In this document: positions 1 to 7,850 of the stretch, piece after piece
Position numbering within the stretch: the first letter of the stretch is position 1
Layout: each line of letters starts with the position of its first letter
Assembly: GCF_014203835.1 (NCBI RefSeq)
Contig: NZ_JACHJW010000001.1
Coordinates: forward strand, 3,298,501 to 3,362,500
Direction of reading: 5' to 3'
DNA: 64,000 nucleotides
Source of the DNA: Micromonospora polyrhachis
Lineage (GTDB): Bacteria; Actinomycetota; Actinomycetes; Mycobacteriales; Micromonosporaceae
Program-made: the position numbers and the translations under genes
Notes under the pieces: model-generated
Seen by the model: the letters and a program-made list of their open reading frames with translations, nothing else
Database searches by the model: none
Told to the model about the DNA's origin: nothing

Positions 1-162
1 CGCGGAGTGGAAGTGCTCGTGTGCTTGCTCTTCTTCGCCGAGGTAGTCAAGGAAATGAGCACGTACGGCGTGGGCCCGCCCCGCGCGACGGCGGGATCCC
101 CGGTCAGCTGGTTGTCGTGGTCGAGGTCATCGAGCAAAGCCCTCGTCTTACCTCACCTTATT
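1..162. other. Left-edge sequence with no assignable gene
   Basis: I see no complete gene before the MFS promoter. The minus strand has short open frames that look weakly coding (an acidic, His-rich stretch reads leftward from about position 70), but none has a start codon and ribosome site inside the window. It may be the beginning or a remnant of a gene lying to the left. Confidence 0.3.
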
Positions 163-199
163 AGTTGTACGATAGTTCTAATTGAACTATCGTACAACT
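163..199. promoter_or_regulatory. Perfect 16-bp inverted repeat, probable TetR operator
   Basis: The arm AGTTGTACGATAGTTC (163-178) and its exact reverse complement (184-199) are separated by TAATT. The repeat lies just upstream of the ribosome site of the MFS gene (start 227), where the promoter should be, and TACGAT inside the left arm could serve as a -10 element. The TetR gene at 1801 is the obvious candidate to bind it, giving autoregulated, drug-inducible efflux. The repeat is direct observation; the binder is inferred from position. Confidence 0.75.
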
Positions 200-226
200 G
201 CTTGTAGGTCGAACGAGGAGAAACTG

Positions 227-1753
227 GTGAGCGGACGGGCTACTGCACCTGCGGACGCACGGGCGTGGGCGGGGATGGCGCTATTGGCGCTGCCCACGTT
301 TTTGCTGGGACTGGACGTGACGGTGCTGTACCTGGTGCTGCCGGCCATGGCGGCCGACCTCGGGCCGTCGGCAACGCAGACGCTGTGGATCATGGACGCC
401 TATGGCTTCTTGCTGGCCGGGTTCCTCGTCACGATGGGCACTCTGGGGGACCGTGTCGGGCGGCGTCGGTTGCTGATGCTCGGGATCGCTGCGTTCGCGG
501 CGGTCTCGGTGGTCGCGGCGTTCGCGCTGAGCGCGGAGCTGCTGATCGCTGCGCGTGCCCTGCTGGGGATTGCTGGTGCGACGCTGATGCCGTCCACGCT
601 GTCGCTGATCTCGAATATGTTTCCCGACCCGCAGCATCGGGCGGTGGCGATCGGAGTGTGGGCCACGATGTTCGCCGCCGGGATGGCGGCCGGGCCGATC
701 GTCGGCGGTGTGCTGGTCGACCGCTTCTGGTGGGGTGCTGCGTTCCTGGTCGCGGTGCCGATCGCTGCGATCGTGCTGCTGCTGGGGCGGGTGCTGCTGC
801 CGGAGTACGCGGACCCGCGTGCTGGTCGGCTCGACCTGACCAGCGTGACCTTGTCGCTGGCGGTGATCCTTCCGATTGTTTATGCCATCAAGCACGCTGC
901 CGCCGAGGGCTTCGATGTCAGCGCCATCATCGCCGTGGTGGTGGGGGTGATCGCCGGCGCGGTGTTCTGGCACCGGCAATCCCGCCTGGCAGACCCGCTG
1001 CTGGATGTCTCCCTGTTCAAGAACCGGGCATTCAGCGTCGCGCTGACCGTGCTGCTGGTCGGACTCGTAGGGATGGGCGGCACCATGTACCTCGTCACGC
1101 AGTATCTGCAACTGGTGGAAGGGTTGAGTCCGTTCGTGGCGGGCCTGTGGATGGGGCCGCCGGCGCTGGCGATGTTCGCCGCCGGCATCGGCGCGCCCGT
1201 GCTTGCCCGGCGCATCCGGCCGGGCTACGTCATGGGCGGCACACTGGGCGTTTCACTGATCGGCTATGTCATGTTGGCTACCGCTGGTCTGGACGACGAG
1301 CTGCCTGTGGCCGCGGGGTTCGCCTTCGTTTACCTCGGCCTGGGCGCGATCGCCGCCCTGGGCACCGACATCGTGGTCGGCGCCGCACCGGCAGCGAAGT
1401 CCGGTTCGGCGGCCTCGCTGTCCGAGACCGTCCAAGAACTCGGCATCGCCATCGGCGTTGCCATCCTGGGAAGCCTGACCACCGCCATCTACCGCACCCA
1501 CCTGACCGTGCCAGCCGGCCTGCCGGAAGGAGAAGCAACGGCGCTGACCGACAGCCTCAGCAGTACTGTCGCGATCGCCGACGACCTCCCGCCCGGTGCA
1601 CTGGTCGATGCCCAGCTCGCCTTTACCACGGGGCTGAACGTCGCCTCGGTGGTTGCCGGGCTCGCGATCGCCGCCGCCACCATGCTGTGCCTGCGCATGC
1701 TGCGCCACGTGCCCCAGCTCGGACGGACGCAGCACATCGGCTCCGACGTTTGA
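227..1753 (+). CDS. MFS drug efflux transporter, 14-TM DHA2 (QacA/LfrA/SmvA-like)
   Basis: This 508-residue integral membrane protein has many hydrophobic segments. After the first helix comes LDVTVLYLVLPA, matching motif D1 of drug:H+ antiporters, and the loop motif GDRVGRRRLL follows helix 2. Length and motifs fit the 14-helix DHA2 family that exports cationic drugs, dyes and biocides by proton antiport. I chose GTG 227 because GAGGAG (215-220) lies 6 bases upstream; an in-frame TTG at 182 would fall inside the operator palindrome. The TetR gene follows after 47 bases, so the two are probably cotranscribed and controlled by the palindrome at 163-199. The substrate cannot be read from sequence. 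Confidence 0.85.
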   Translation: MSGRATAPADARAWAGMALLALPTFLLGLDVTVLYLVLPAMAADLGPSATQTLWIMDAYGFLLAGFLVTMGTLGDRVGRRRLLMLGIAAFAAVSVVAAFALSAELLIAARALLGIAGATLMPSTLSLISNMFPDPQHRAVAIGVWATMFAAGMAAGPIVGGVLVDRFWWGAAFLVAVPIAAIVLLLGRVLLPEYADPRAGRLDLTSVTLSLAVILPIVYAIKHAAAEGFDVSAIIAVVVGVIAGAVFWHRQSRLADPLLDVSLFKNRAFSVALTVLLVGLVGMGGTMYLVTQYLQLVEGLSPFVAGLWMGPPALAMFAAGIGAPVLARRIRPGYVMGGTLGVSLIGYVMLATAGLDDELPVAAGFAFVYLGLGAIAALGTDIVVGAAPAAKSGSAASLSETVQELGIAIGVAILGSLTTAIYRTHLTVPAGLPEGEATALTDSLSSTVAIADDLPPGALVDAQLAFTTGLNVASVVAGLAIAAATMLCLRMLRHVPQLGRTQHIGSDV

Positions 1754-1800
1754 ACGATGGTCCGACTATCCTTGGGGATAGCAGTCGTGAGGAGGTGGAG

Positions 1801-2367
1801 ATGACCGACAGGGACGACCCCGAACACACCGACGGACGCTTCGCCCGCGGCGCGAGACGCCGCGCCGAGATCATCGAGGCCACCCTGGCAGTTGTCACCC
1901 GTGACGGCGCTGCGGGCGTCACCCACCGCACCGTCGCCAAGCAGGCCGGCATCACCACGTCCTTGAGCACTTACTACTTTGCAACCCTCGACGACCTGCT
2001 CATCGCCGCCCTGACCAGCGTCGCCGACGCCTACACCGCCCGCATCCGCGAGATTATCGACACCTCTGGCGACAAGCTCGCCGGCCTGGCCGAACTCATC
2101 GCCCAGACCGCTGGCGCGGGCCGTGAGCGTGCGCTGGCCGAACGAGAACTCGCCACCCTCGCAGCCCGCAGGCCCGCACTGCGACCCGTGGCACGCCGGT
2201 GGCGAGAGAACATCGCAGAACTCTCCGCCACCCTCACCGACGACCCCGTCGCCATCGCCGGAGTGGTCGCTGCCTCCGACGGACTCTGCACCGCCATACT
2301 CCTCGACAACGGACCCGCCGACCCGGAGCATCTTCGCGCCGTCCTGCAACGAGCACTCCACAACTGA
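1801..2367 (+). CDS. TetR-family transcriptional regulator of the adjacent MFS pump
   Basis: The protein has 188 residues. An N-terminal TetR helix-turn-helix (about residues 18-62) contains the ending TTSLSTYYFATLDDLL, the usual recognition helix and YxxF signature. The C-terminal half is the variable ligand-binding and dimerisation domain. ATG 1801 has AGGAGG (1790-1795) 5 bases upstream. The 47-base gap after the MFS stop includes a small CTATCC/GGATAG hairpin (1766-1781). Its position in the MFS operon and the perfect palindrome before the pump make it the likely local repressor, released by a pump substrate. The ligand is unknown. Confidence 0.85.
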   Translation: MTDRDDPEHTDGRFARGARRRAEIIEATLAVVTRDGAAGVTHRTVAKQAGITTSLSTYYFATLDDLLIAALTSVADAYTARIREIIDTSGDKLAGLAELIAQTAGAGRERALAERELATLAARRPALRPVARRWRENIAELSATLTDDPVAIAGVVAASDGLCTAILLDNGPADPEHLRAVLQRALHN

Positions 2368-2641
2368 TCATCTCGACGCGCGGCGCTTTGGCCGGTTTAG
2401 TGGGGGCCACGCCTTCGTCAGTAGCCCCGGTCTCGTCGTCACCCTTCAGAGCGACCCCTGAAGATCGCCGGCGGAGCCGTCACCCGGGGCGATGTCCAGG
2501 AGTTCGCAGGCGATCACCGTCATGACATACGACACGTGGTCCGTGTTCCTGCTAGTTCCGAAGAAGCAGCTCTAGCCCGCCCACTCGTGGGCACCTGCTC
2601 GGCGGATCACGGCAGATGTCACGATGGCCCCTTCTCGAACC
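2368..2641. other. Intergenic stretch without a recognisable gene
   Basis: No frame here has coding character together with a start and ribosome site. Together with the truncated pieces further right, it looks like a decayed zone between the MFS/TetR module and the DinB gene. Confidence 0.4.
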
Positions 2642-3010
2642 TCACACGAGGTCGGGCGTGGCGCCTTCCGTCGGGCGCGGAGGCGCCGCATGGTGTGCGC
2701 ACTGGTCAGCCTTGGCGCCGTAACGGTCTTGCAGCCGCATCCAGGAGTAGGTCGGCTCCTGCGGCCACCCTTCGGGGGAGTCCTCCCAGGACTCCTGTCG
2801 TCCGTAGGGGGTGAAATCGAGAAGGTCGAAGACGAGCATGAACGGCTCTTCCCCCCGAGCAAACGTCGACCACGAATGAAATATCCGGTCGCGGCGTCGA
2901 ATGAAGACGCTGATCGCCTGCTGCTCCTCGCCGTCCTGCGTGGCACCGAAGTCCTCGTTGAAGGTCATCCCTCCGGAAGACACCCACGGCAGTTTCCAGC
3001 CCATCCGTGT
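2642..3010 (-). pseudogene. DUF899 (thioredoxin-like fold) remnant, C-terminal part only
   Basis: Reading leftward, from an RMGWKLPW stretch near 3010 to the stop at 2642, the translation matches the C-terminal third of DUF899 proteins of the actinobacterial type. It includes the NEDFG segment, an FHSWSTFARG segment and the closing DFTPYGRQESWEDSPEGWP signature. The upstream part of the family (the cysteine-containing thioredoxin-like N-terminal half) is absent. Upstream sequence in the same frame is unrelated, and the DinB gene occupies the space where it would lie. I read this as a 5'-truncated, non-functional copy. The homology is recalled from family knowledge, not searched. Confidence 0.65.
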
Positions 3011-3154
3011 GCGAACGGGGGCAGGGTCACCGCGATCGCATAGCCGATCGCAGTGGCGGTCACCGAGGTCAGGGCGGAGGCTGTGAGTAGAAGCGCCCAA
3101 TCCGAGGAGAATCGGATGGCTGACGCCGCAGACGGGGCGAAGACGACGGACGCT

Positions 3155-3260
3155 GTGTGCCAAGACGGCTCGCTCGACGGGCGCGGATTGGCTCGCGCAT
3201 ACTACGAAGAACTCGTGCGCCTGCTCTCAGATGCGGCAGCAGTCCTGGGCCGGACTACTC
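3155..3260 (+). pseudogene. Possible 5' stub of a DUF4037 nucleotidyltransferase-like gene
   Basis: A short plus-strand stretch translates to GLARAYYEELVRLL followed by an AAAVLG segment, resembling the first helix of DUF4037 proteins, which typically open with a GL.LARxFYEEVVRPLL pattern. The similarity ends within about 30 residues and the frame stops at 3307. If correct, it is another broken gene in the 2.6-3.3 kb decay zone. The evidence is thin. Confidence 0.25.
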
Positions 3261-3299
3261 AGACGACGTCCGCGTCTGCCTCACGCGTAGGTTTGGGAC

Positions 3300-3794
3300 A
3301 TGCTTGAGTCCCAACGCGAAGCCGTGCCACGCAACGACGGTGGCGAGCTCGACACCGCCCTCGCCTTCCTGTCCTTTGCTCGTTCATGCGTCCTGAAGAA
3401 GGTCGCGGGCCTGAGCGAGGAGCAGCTTCGGCGACGGCTGGTCGTCTCCGACACCACACTGCTGGGCCTGGTCCAGCACTTGACCGACGCGGAACGGTAC
3501 TGGTTCGGTTACACGGTTGCCGGTGACCCTCGCTATGCCGACGTCGACTTCGACATGATGGTCGATCCGGACCGCTCCCCGGACCAGATCCTCGACGGCT
3601 ATCGGGCTGCCATCGCCGAGAGTGACGCCCACATCATTGCTGCCGCTGGCCCCGACGTTCTCACTGCGCAGCCGGTCGGTGACTCGCTTCGTACGCTTCG
3701 CTGGGTGCTCGCCCACATGACGAACGAGACCACCCGGCATGCCGGTCACGCCGACATCCTGCGGGAGCTTGTCGACGGTGCCACCGGCCGGTAA
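3300..3794 (+). CDS. DinB-family protein (DUF664)
   Basis: The protein has 164 residues and a DinB-like four-helix-bundle pattern. HLTDAERYWFGY carries the first metal-site histidine of the DUF664 subgroup, and HMTNETTRHAGHADILREL carries the C-terminal histidines (consensus HMxxExxRHxGHxDxLRE). Members of this superfamily include mycothiol-, bacillithiol- and glutathione-dependent transferases, and actinomycetes make mycothiol, so a thiol-transferase role is possible but unproven. No strong ribosome site precedes ATG 3300. The gene stands alone between the decay zone and a strong bidirectional terminator. Confidence 0.75.
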   Translation: MLESQREAVPRNDGGELDTALAFLSFARSCVLKKVAGLSEEQLRRRLVVSDTTLLGLVQHLTDAERYWFGYTVAGDPRYADVDFDMMVDPDRSPDQILDGYRAAIAESDAHIIAAAGPDVLTAQPVGDSLRTLRWVLAHMTNETTRHAGHADILRELVDGATGR

Positions 3795-3843
3795 GAGCCT
3801 GTGGATCGGCTCTGGGGGGGTAAGCCGGTACGCGAGGCCCAGC

Positions 3844-3881
3844 GTCAGCTGGCCGTACCACCGAAGGTACGGCCAGCTGAC
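3844..3881. terminator. Bidirectional terminator hairpin
   Basis: GTCAGCTGGCCGTACC (3844-3859) is exactly complementary to 3866-3881, leaving a 6-base loop. This 16-bp perfect stem lies between the convergent DinB and FAD monooxygenase genes, so it can terminate both. Confidence 0.85.
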
Positions 3882-3938
3882 TCAACCGACAGGGTCGCCT
3901 TCTCCTTACTTGGTGAGTGGCCGATCGGGGAGTAGGTC

Positions 3939-5615
3939 TCAGGAACCGGAGGTGTGGCCGAGGACCTGGGCGAAGACATGGTCGAGGGTGCCGTCGGCAT
4001 CGTCGGCCAATGAGTGCGAGCGCCAGGCGACATAGCCATCCGGGCGTACCAGTACGGCCCCCGTCGGTTCGATGTCGTACTCGGTGAGGAAGACGTTGTC
4101 GTCGTCCTCGATGCCGGGGGCACCGATGGTGAATGATGCCAGCGGTACGCCGTACCGGCGGACGGCCTGGCGTGCGCTGGAGTGCCAGGTCGCGCCCTTG
4201 CTGCCGGTCAGCAGGGTGAACGCGGGACCGAACAGGTCCAGGATGGAGAGCTGGTTCTCACCTCGCCCCAACCAGACGTGCGGAGCACGACTTCCAGGAG
4301 TGGCGCTCGGGCGGTAGTCGGCGTAGGAGTCGTCGACCTCGGGCGGGAGGGTGCCGTCCGGAACGACCGCGGTGGAGGCGTATCCGGTGCCGAACTCGAC
4401 GCCGAGGTGGTTTCCGTACCGGTGGGACGCCTGGATGACCTCAGCCGGACTGAGCTGTTGCTGCATTCCATAGAAGGAAACCGAGACCTGCATGACGTTG
4501 AAGAAGTTGGCCAGCGACTGTTGGATTGTCGTCTTCGTGGGCGGCCGGCGCTCGGCGTCGTAGGTTTCCAGCAGTGACCAGTCGGCGATGCCGCGGATGC
4601 ACAGGGCCAGTTTCCACATGGCGTTGTGCATGCCCTGTAGGCCCGTGTTGACGCCGAGGCCGCCGGTCGGCGGGAACTGGTGGGCGGCGTCGCCGCAGAG
4701 CACGACCCGGCCCATGACGAGTCGGTCGGCGATGGTCGCGTTCATCTGCCAACGCCCGATGGTGAGTATCTCCACGTCAAGATCCTCGATACCGGAGCCG
4801 GCCCGGATCCATTCGGTACACGCCTCGGCGTCGTGTTTCTCGGCCTCCCAGTCGTCACGGGGGACGGGTATCTGGCACAGCCAGCGGCCTCGGGCGTCCA
4901 GGGGCTGGAAGATCCCGGTGGCTCGGGGGCCGGCGACGTAGAGCAGGACGCCGTGCCGGTCCCCGAGGTGGGCTTCCAGGTCGGCCCGGAAGTAGCAGTT
5001 GACGAATTGGTGGACGGCTTCCGCGCCGTCGAGGGCGAGGCCCAGTTGCGTACGTACGAGGCTGTCCGTGCCATCGGCGGCGACAAGAGCACTGCCAGCG
5101 ATGGTGTAGCTGTCCCCGGCCGGGTCGACCACCTCCAGGGACGCTTCGGTGTGCTCGGGCAACCATCCGGAGAGCACGCGAGTGACCCGGTGACCGAACC
5201 GTAGCTCCACGAGGCCGGTGGCGAGCGCGGCGTCCCACATGATTCGCTCGACCAGATCCTGGGAGGACATCACGGGCTGGGCGGGGCTGATCTCCGGTCC
5301 CGGGCCGAGGAAACCGTGGGTTTCGATCTGTCCCAGTTCGGTGCCGGTGAGGGTGTCGAAGAACCGGATCGGACTCTTCCATCCCGGCGGGGTGTCGATG
5401 CCACGAAGGCGCTGGTAGGTCGCGTTGCCCCAGCCACGGGCGATCTCCATGGTGCGGGTGTTGAGGTTACGGGTCTTCGGGTGCCAGGACGTTTCCGTGC
5501 GTTGTTCAAGGACGACGGAACGGATGCCGAAGCGGGCCAGTTCGAGGGCGGCGGCGAGACCGACAGGGCCACCACCGAGTACGAGGACGGGAGAGGTGGG
5601 AGAGATCTGCGTCAC
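3939..5615 (-). CDS. FAD-dependent aromatic hydroxylase (class A flavoprotein monooxygenase, TfdB/PheA-like)
   Basis: The protein has 558 residues. The N-terminal Rossmann motif VLGGGPVGLAAALELARFG (about residues 11-29) binds the ADP part of FAD. VLCGDAAHQFPPTGGLGVN (about residues 306-325) is the GD motif that binds the FAD ribityl chain and NAD(P)H. A C-terminal thioredoxin-like extension begins near SRAPHVWL and contains SILDLFGPAFTLL, as in phenol hydroxylase and TfdB-type enzymes. It should insert one oxygen from O2 into an aromatic substrate using NAD(P)H. GTG 5615 has no ribosome site; TACCAT sits 6 bases before it as a possible -10, so the mRNA may be leaderless. It diverges from a TetR gene and may detoxify or tailor an aromatic compound. 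Confidence 0.85.
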   Translation of the reverse strand: MTQISPTSPVLVLGGGPVGLAAALELARFGIRSVVLEQRTETSWHPKTRNLNTRTMEIARGWGNATYQRLRGIDTPPGWKSPIRFFDTLTGTELGQIETHGFLGPGPEISPAQPVMSSQDLVERIMWDAALATGLVELRFGHRVTRVLSGWLPEHTEASLEVVDPAGDSYTIAGSALVAADGTDSLVRTQLGLALDGAEAVHQFVNCYFRADLEAHLGDRHGVLLYVAGPRATGIFQPLDARGRWLCQIPVPRDDWEAEKHDAEACTEWIRAGSGIEDLDVEILTIGRWQMNATIADRLVMGRVVLCGDAAHQFPPTGGLGVNTGLQGMHNAMWKLALCIRGIADWSLLETYDAERRPPTKTTIQQSLANFFNVMQVSVSFYGMQQQLSPAEVIQASHRYGNHLGVEFGTGYASTAVVPDGTLPPEVDDSYADYRPSATPGSRAPHVWLGRGENQLSILDLFGPAFTLLTGSKGATWHSSARQAVRRYGVPLASFTIGAPGIEDDDNVFLTEYDIEPTGAVLVRPDGYVAWRSHSLADDADGTLDHVFAQVLGHTSGS

Positions 5616-5620
5616 GGCAA

Positions 5621-5641
5621 AATGGTAATCGCACTACCATT
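5621..5641. promoter_or_regulatory. TetR operator candidate between divergent genes
   Basis: AATGGTA (5621-5627) and TACCATT (5635-5641) form a 7-bp inverted repeat with a 7-base spacer in the 52-base gap between the hydroxylase and the TetR gene. On the minus strand TACCAT is also the likely -10 of the hydroxylase, and the site covers the -35 region of the TetR gene. One bound dimer could therefore repress both. Confidence 0.7.
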
Positions 5642-5667
5642 ACTGTCAATGGCTACGCTGAAGTTCC

Positions 5668-6324
5668 ATGAAGGAGTTGCGGGTCAACCAGCCCCGTCAG
5701 GCGCGCAGCCGCGCCACGATGGAGCGCATCCTGTCTGCCGTCGAGCAACTGTTGGCCGAAAAGCCCTTCGACCAGATCACCATTGCCGAGATCTCCGCGC
5801 GGTCGTCGAGCGCGCCCACCGCCGTCTACGCACGCTTCTCCGACAAGATGGCCGTGCTGCTGGCTGTCCACGAGCGGTTCCGGGAGCGGACGGTCAGCAA
5901 GATCTTTGCCGCGATCGAGGACCCGGACCGGAAGAGCCTGCCGTTTGACGAGTTCCTGTTCTACGTGGCCAGGGAGATGGTCACGCTCTACCGGGACAAC
6001 CGTCGACTGCTACGCAGTGTGCTGCTCGCCGACAACGCCGTGATGTACGCCCACGCGGCCGAGTTGGCGACCTCGTTGTCCATCGCGATCGCCGGACGGA
6101 TGGCACCCTGCGTCACCGAGGAACAACGTCCCCGTGCCGAGCGCGACCTCGACTTCGCGATCCGTACGGCACTGGCCCTGGTGCAGCAGGAACTCATCTT
6201 CGGCGCGCAGCGGACCACCCGGTTCGACTACTCGGCAGAGGAGGTGCTGGAGCGCGTCATCCAGCTTCTGATGGGCGCCCTCGAACCCTATCTGGCAGCG
6301 GGGACGGCCGCACCGCAACGGTGA
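5668..6324 (+). CDS. TetR-family regulator divergent from the FAD hydroxylase
   Basis: The protein has 218 residues. A typical TetR HTH lies at about residues 13-60: RSRATMERILSAVEQLLAEK, then ITIAEISARSSSAPTAVYAR and the FSDKMAVL segment. The rest is an all-helical effector domain. ATG 5668 lacks a ribosome site, but TACGCT (5654-5659) ends 8 bases before it, which suggests a leaderless transcript with the TACCAT palindrome over its -35. It probably represses both the hydroxylase and itself. The MFS gene 65 bases downstream may belong to the same regulon, pairing modification and export of one compound. Confidence 0.85.
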   Translation: MKELRVNQPRQARSRATMERILSAVEQLLAEKPFDQITIAEISARSSSAPTAVYARFSDKMAVLLAVHERFRERTVSKIFAAIEDPDRKSLPFDEFLFYVAREMVTLYRDNRRLLRSVLLADNAVMYAHAAELATSLSIAIAGRMAPCVTEEQRPRAERDLDFAIRTALALVQQELIFGAQRTTRFDYSAEEVLERVIQLLMGALEPYLAAGTAAPQR

Positions 6325-6389
6325 GACGTGGCTTACCTTGAGCAGCCGCCGCTTGACTTCAACCCCGGTTCACATCGGAGGCTCTTCCG

Positions 6390-7808
6390 GTGTCGACCGA
6401 ACTGTCGTCGCCGCCGCAGGAGTCACCGAAGCGGCCGGCCGACGCCCCACGATCCCCGTCAGTGCCGGGACTCTTCACCGGCCGGTTCCGTGCACTGACG
6501 GTGGGTGCCGTGGCGCTGGTCTCGCTGTCGGCGTTCGAGGCGCTCGCCGTGGCGACCGCGATGCCGAGTGTGGCCCGCGCCCTGGACGGACTGGCGTTGT
6601 ACGCCCTCGCCTTCGGTGGGCCCTTCGCGTCGGGCGTACTCGGCATGGTCGTCTCGGGCATCTGGAGCGACGCCCGGGGCCCGAGTGCGCCAATCCGACA
6701 TGGCGTCTTCTGGTTCGTGGTCGGCCTGCTGATCGCCGGCAGTGCGCAGAGCATGGGACTGATCGTGCTCGGTCGTGCCGTACAGGGCTTCGGTTCGGCT
6801 CTGTTCTCCGTGGCGCTGTACGTCATGGTCGCGCACGCGTACCCGGAGGAGTTGCACCGACGCATCTTCGCGGCCTTCGCGGCGGCCTGGGTGGTGCCGT
6901 CGTTGGTCGGCCCGGCTATCGCCGGCCTGATCGTCCAGTACGTCGGTTGGCGCTGGGTGTTCCTGGCGGTGCCGCTCCTGGCGGTGCCCGCACTGGCGCT
7001 GATCCAGCCTGCGCTGCGGCGACTCGACGGGGCGACCACCAACAGGCCGGTGGCTCCCGGTTCGGCCCGACGCATCGGCTGGGCGTTCGGGGCGGCGGCG
7101 AGTGCCGCGCTGTTGCACTACGGGGGGCAACAGCGCGGCCCGCTGGCCGTGGCCCTGCTCGCGGCGGCGCTCGTCGGGCTCGGTGTCTGCGTACCCCGGT
7201 TGCTGCCGGCCGGCTTCCTGCGGATCCGGCGCGGACTGCCGACGGTGATCGCCATACGTGGCCTCGCCTCGGCGGCGTTCGTCGGCGCGGAGGTCTTCAT
7301 TCCGCTGTTGTTGTCCCGGGAACGCGGTCTCTCCCCGGCAGCGGCGGGCTTCGCCCTCATGGCGGGCGCACTGTCCTGGTCCGCCGGTTCGGCGGCACAG
7401 AGTCGGTTGCAAGAGCCGAGGCTACGTGCTGCCCTGCCTCGGGTCGGCATGCTACTTATCGCACTCGGGATCGGATTCGTGGCGACCGCCGTCTGGCATT
7501 CGGTGCCGGTTCTCGTCGGCGTCCTGGCCTGGGGCGTGGCGGGCCTGGGAATGGGCCTGGTCTTTCCCACCCTCTCCGTCCTGACGCTCGAACTGTCCGC
7601 CCCTGGCGAGCAGGGCCGTAACAGTTCCGCACTGCAGTTGGGGGACTCGCTCTTCTCCGCCACGGTCCTCGCGCTCAGCGGGGCGCTGCTCGCCGCGACG
7701 GCGGTGCCGGGTCCGTCGACCTATCTCGCCGGGTTCGCGGTTGCCGCCGTACTCGCGCTGTCCGGAGCGGCGATCTCGGGACGGGTCCGTCCGGGCACCG
7801 GCGCGTAG
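6390..7808 (+). CDS. MFS transporter, probable efflux pump
   Basis: The protein has 472 residues, with about 12-14 hydrophobic segments after a Pro/Ser-rich N-terminal tail of roughly 28 residues. SAFEALAVATAMPSVAR resembles the first-helix motif of DHA2-type pumps (drug:H+ antiporters), and GRAVQGFGSALFSVALYV carries the antiporter-type motif with an RxxQG core in helix 4. The loop between helices 2 and 3 is poorly conserved (SGIWSDARGPSAP) compared with the GDRxGRRR consensus. GTG 6390 follows GGAGG (6377-6381) by 8 bases. It lies on the same strand 65 bases after the TetR gene and is probably co-regulated with it. The substrate is unknown. Confidence 0.8.
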   Translation: MSTELSSPPQESPKRPADAPRSPSVPGLFTGRFRALTVGAVALVSLSAFEALAVATAMPSVARALDGLALYALAFGGPFASGVLGMVVSGIWSDARGPSAPIRHGVFWFVVGLLIAGSAQSMGLIVLGRAVQGFGSALFSVALYVMVAHAYPEELHRRIFAAFAAAWVVPSLVGPAIAGLIVQYVGWRWVFLAVPLLAVPALALIQPALRRLDGATTNRPVAPGSARRIGWAFGAAASAALLHYGGQQRGPLAVALLAAALVGLGVCVPRLLPAGFLRIRRGLPTVIAIRGLASAAFVGAEVFIPLLLSRERGLSPAAAGFALMAGALSWSAGSAAQSRLQEPRLRAALPRVGMLLIALGIGFVATAVWHSVPVLVGVLAWGVAGLGMGLVFPTLSVLTLELSAPGEQGRNSSALQLGDSLFSATVLALSGALLAATAVPGPSTYLAGFAVAAVLALSGAAISGRVRPGTGA

Positions 7809-7850
7809 CCCCGTACCGGTTCGCCGCCTGCCCCACCGGTGAGGCGTACG

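Noticed and set aside
1-207. A 66-codon plus-strand frame at the left edge
   Set aside because: It runs across the operator palindrome and promoter of the MFS gene, has no ribosome site and shows no protein-like pattern.
265-1800. An N-terminal extension of the first TetR gene running through the MFS gene
   Set aside because: It is the wrong frame of the MFS coding sequence. The real TetR start at 1801 has AGGAGG and begins the HTH normally.
2460-2525. A 21-codon minus-strand frame starting ATG near 2521
   Set aside because: It is too short, with no ribosome site or conserved pattern. It may be part of the decayed zone.
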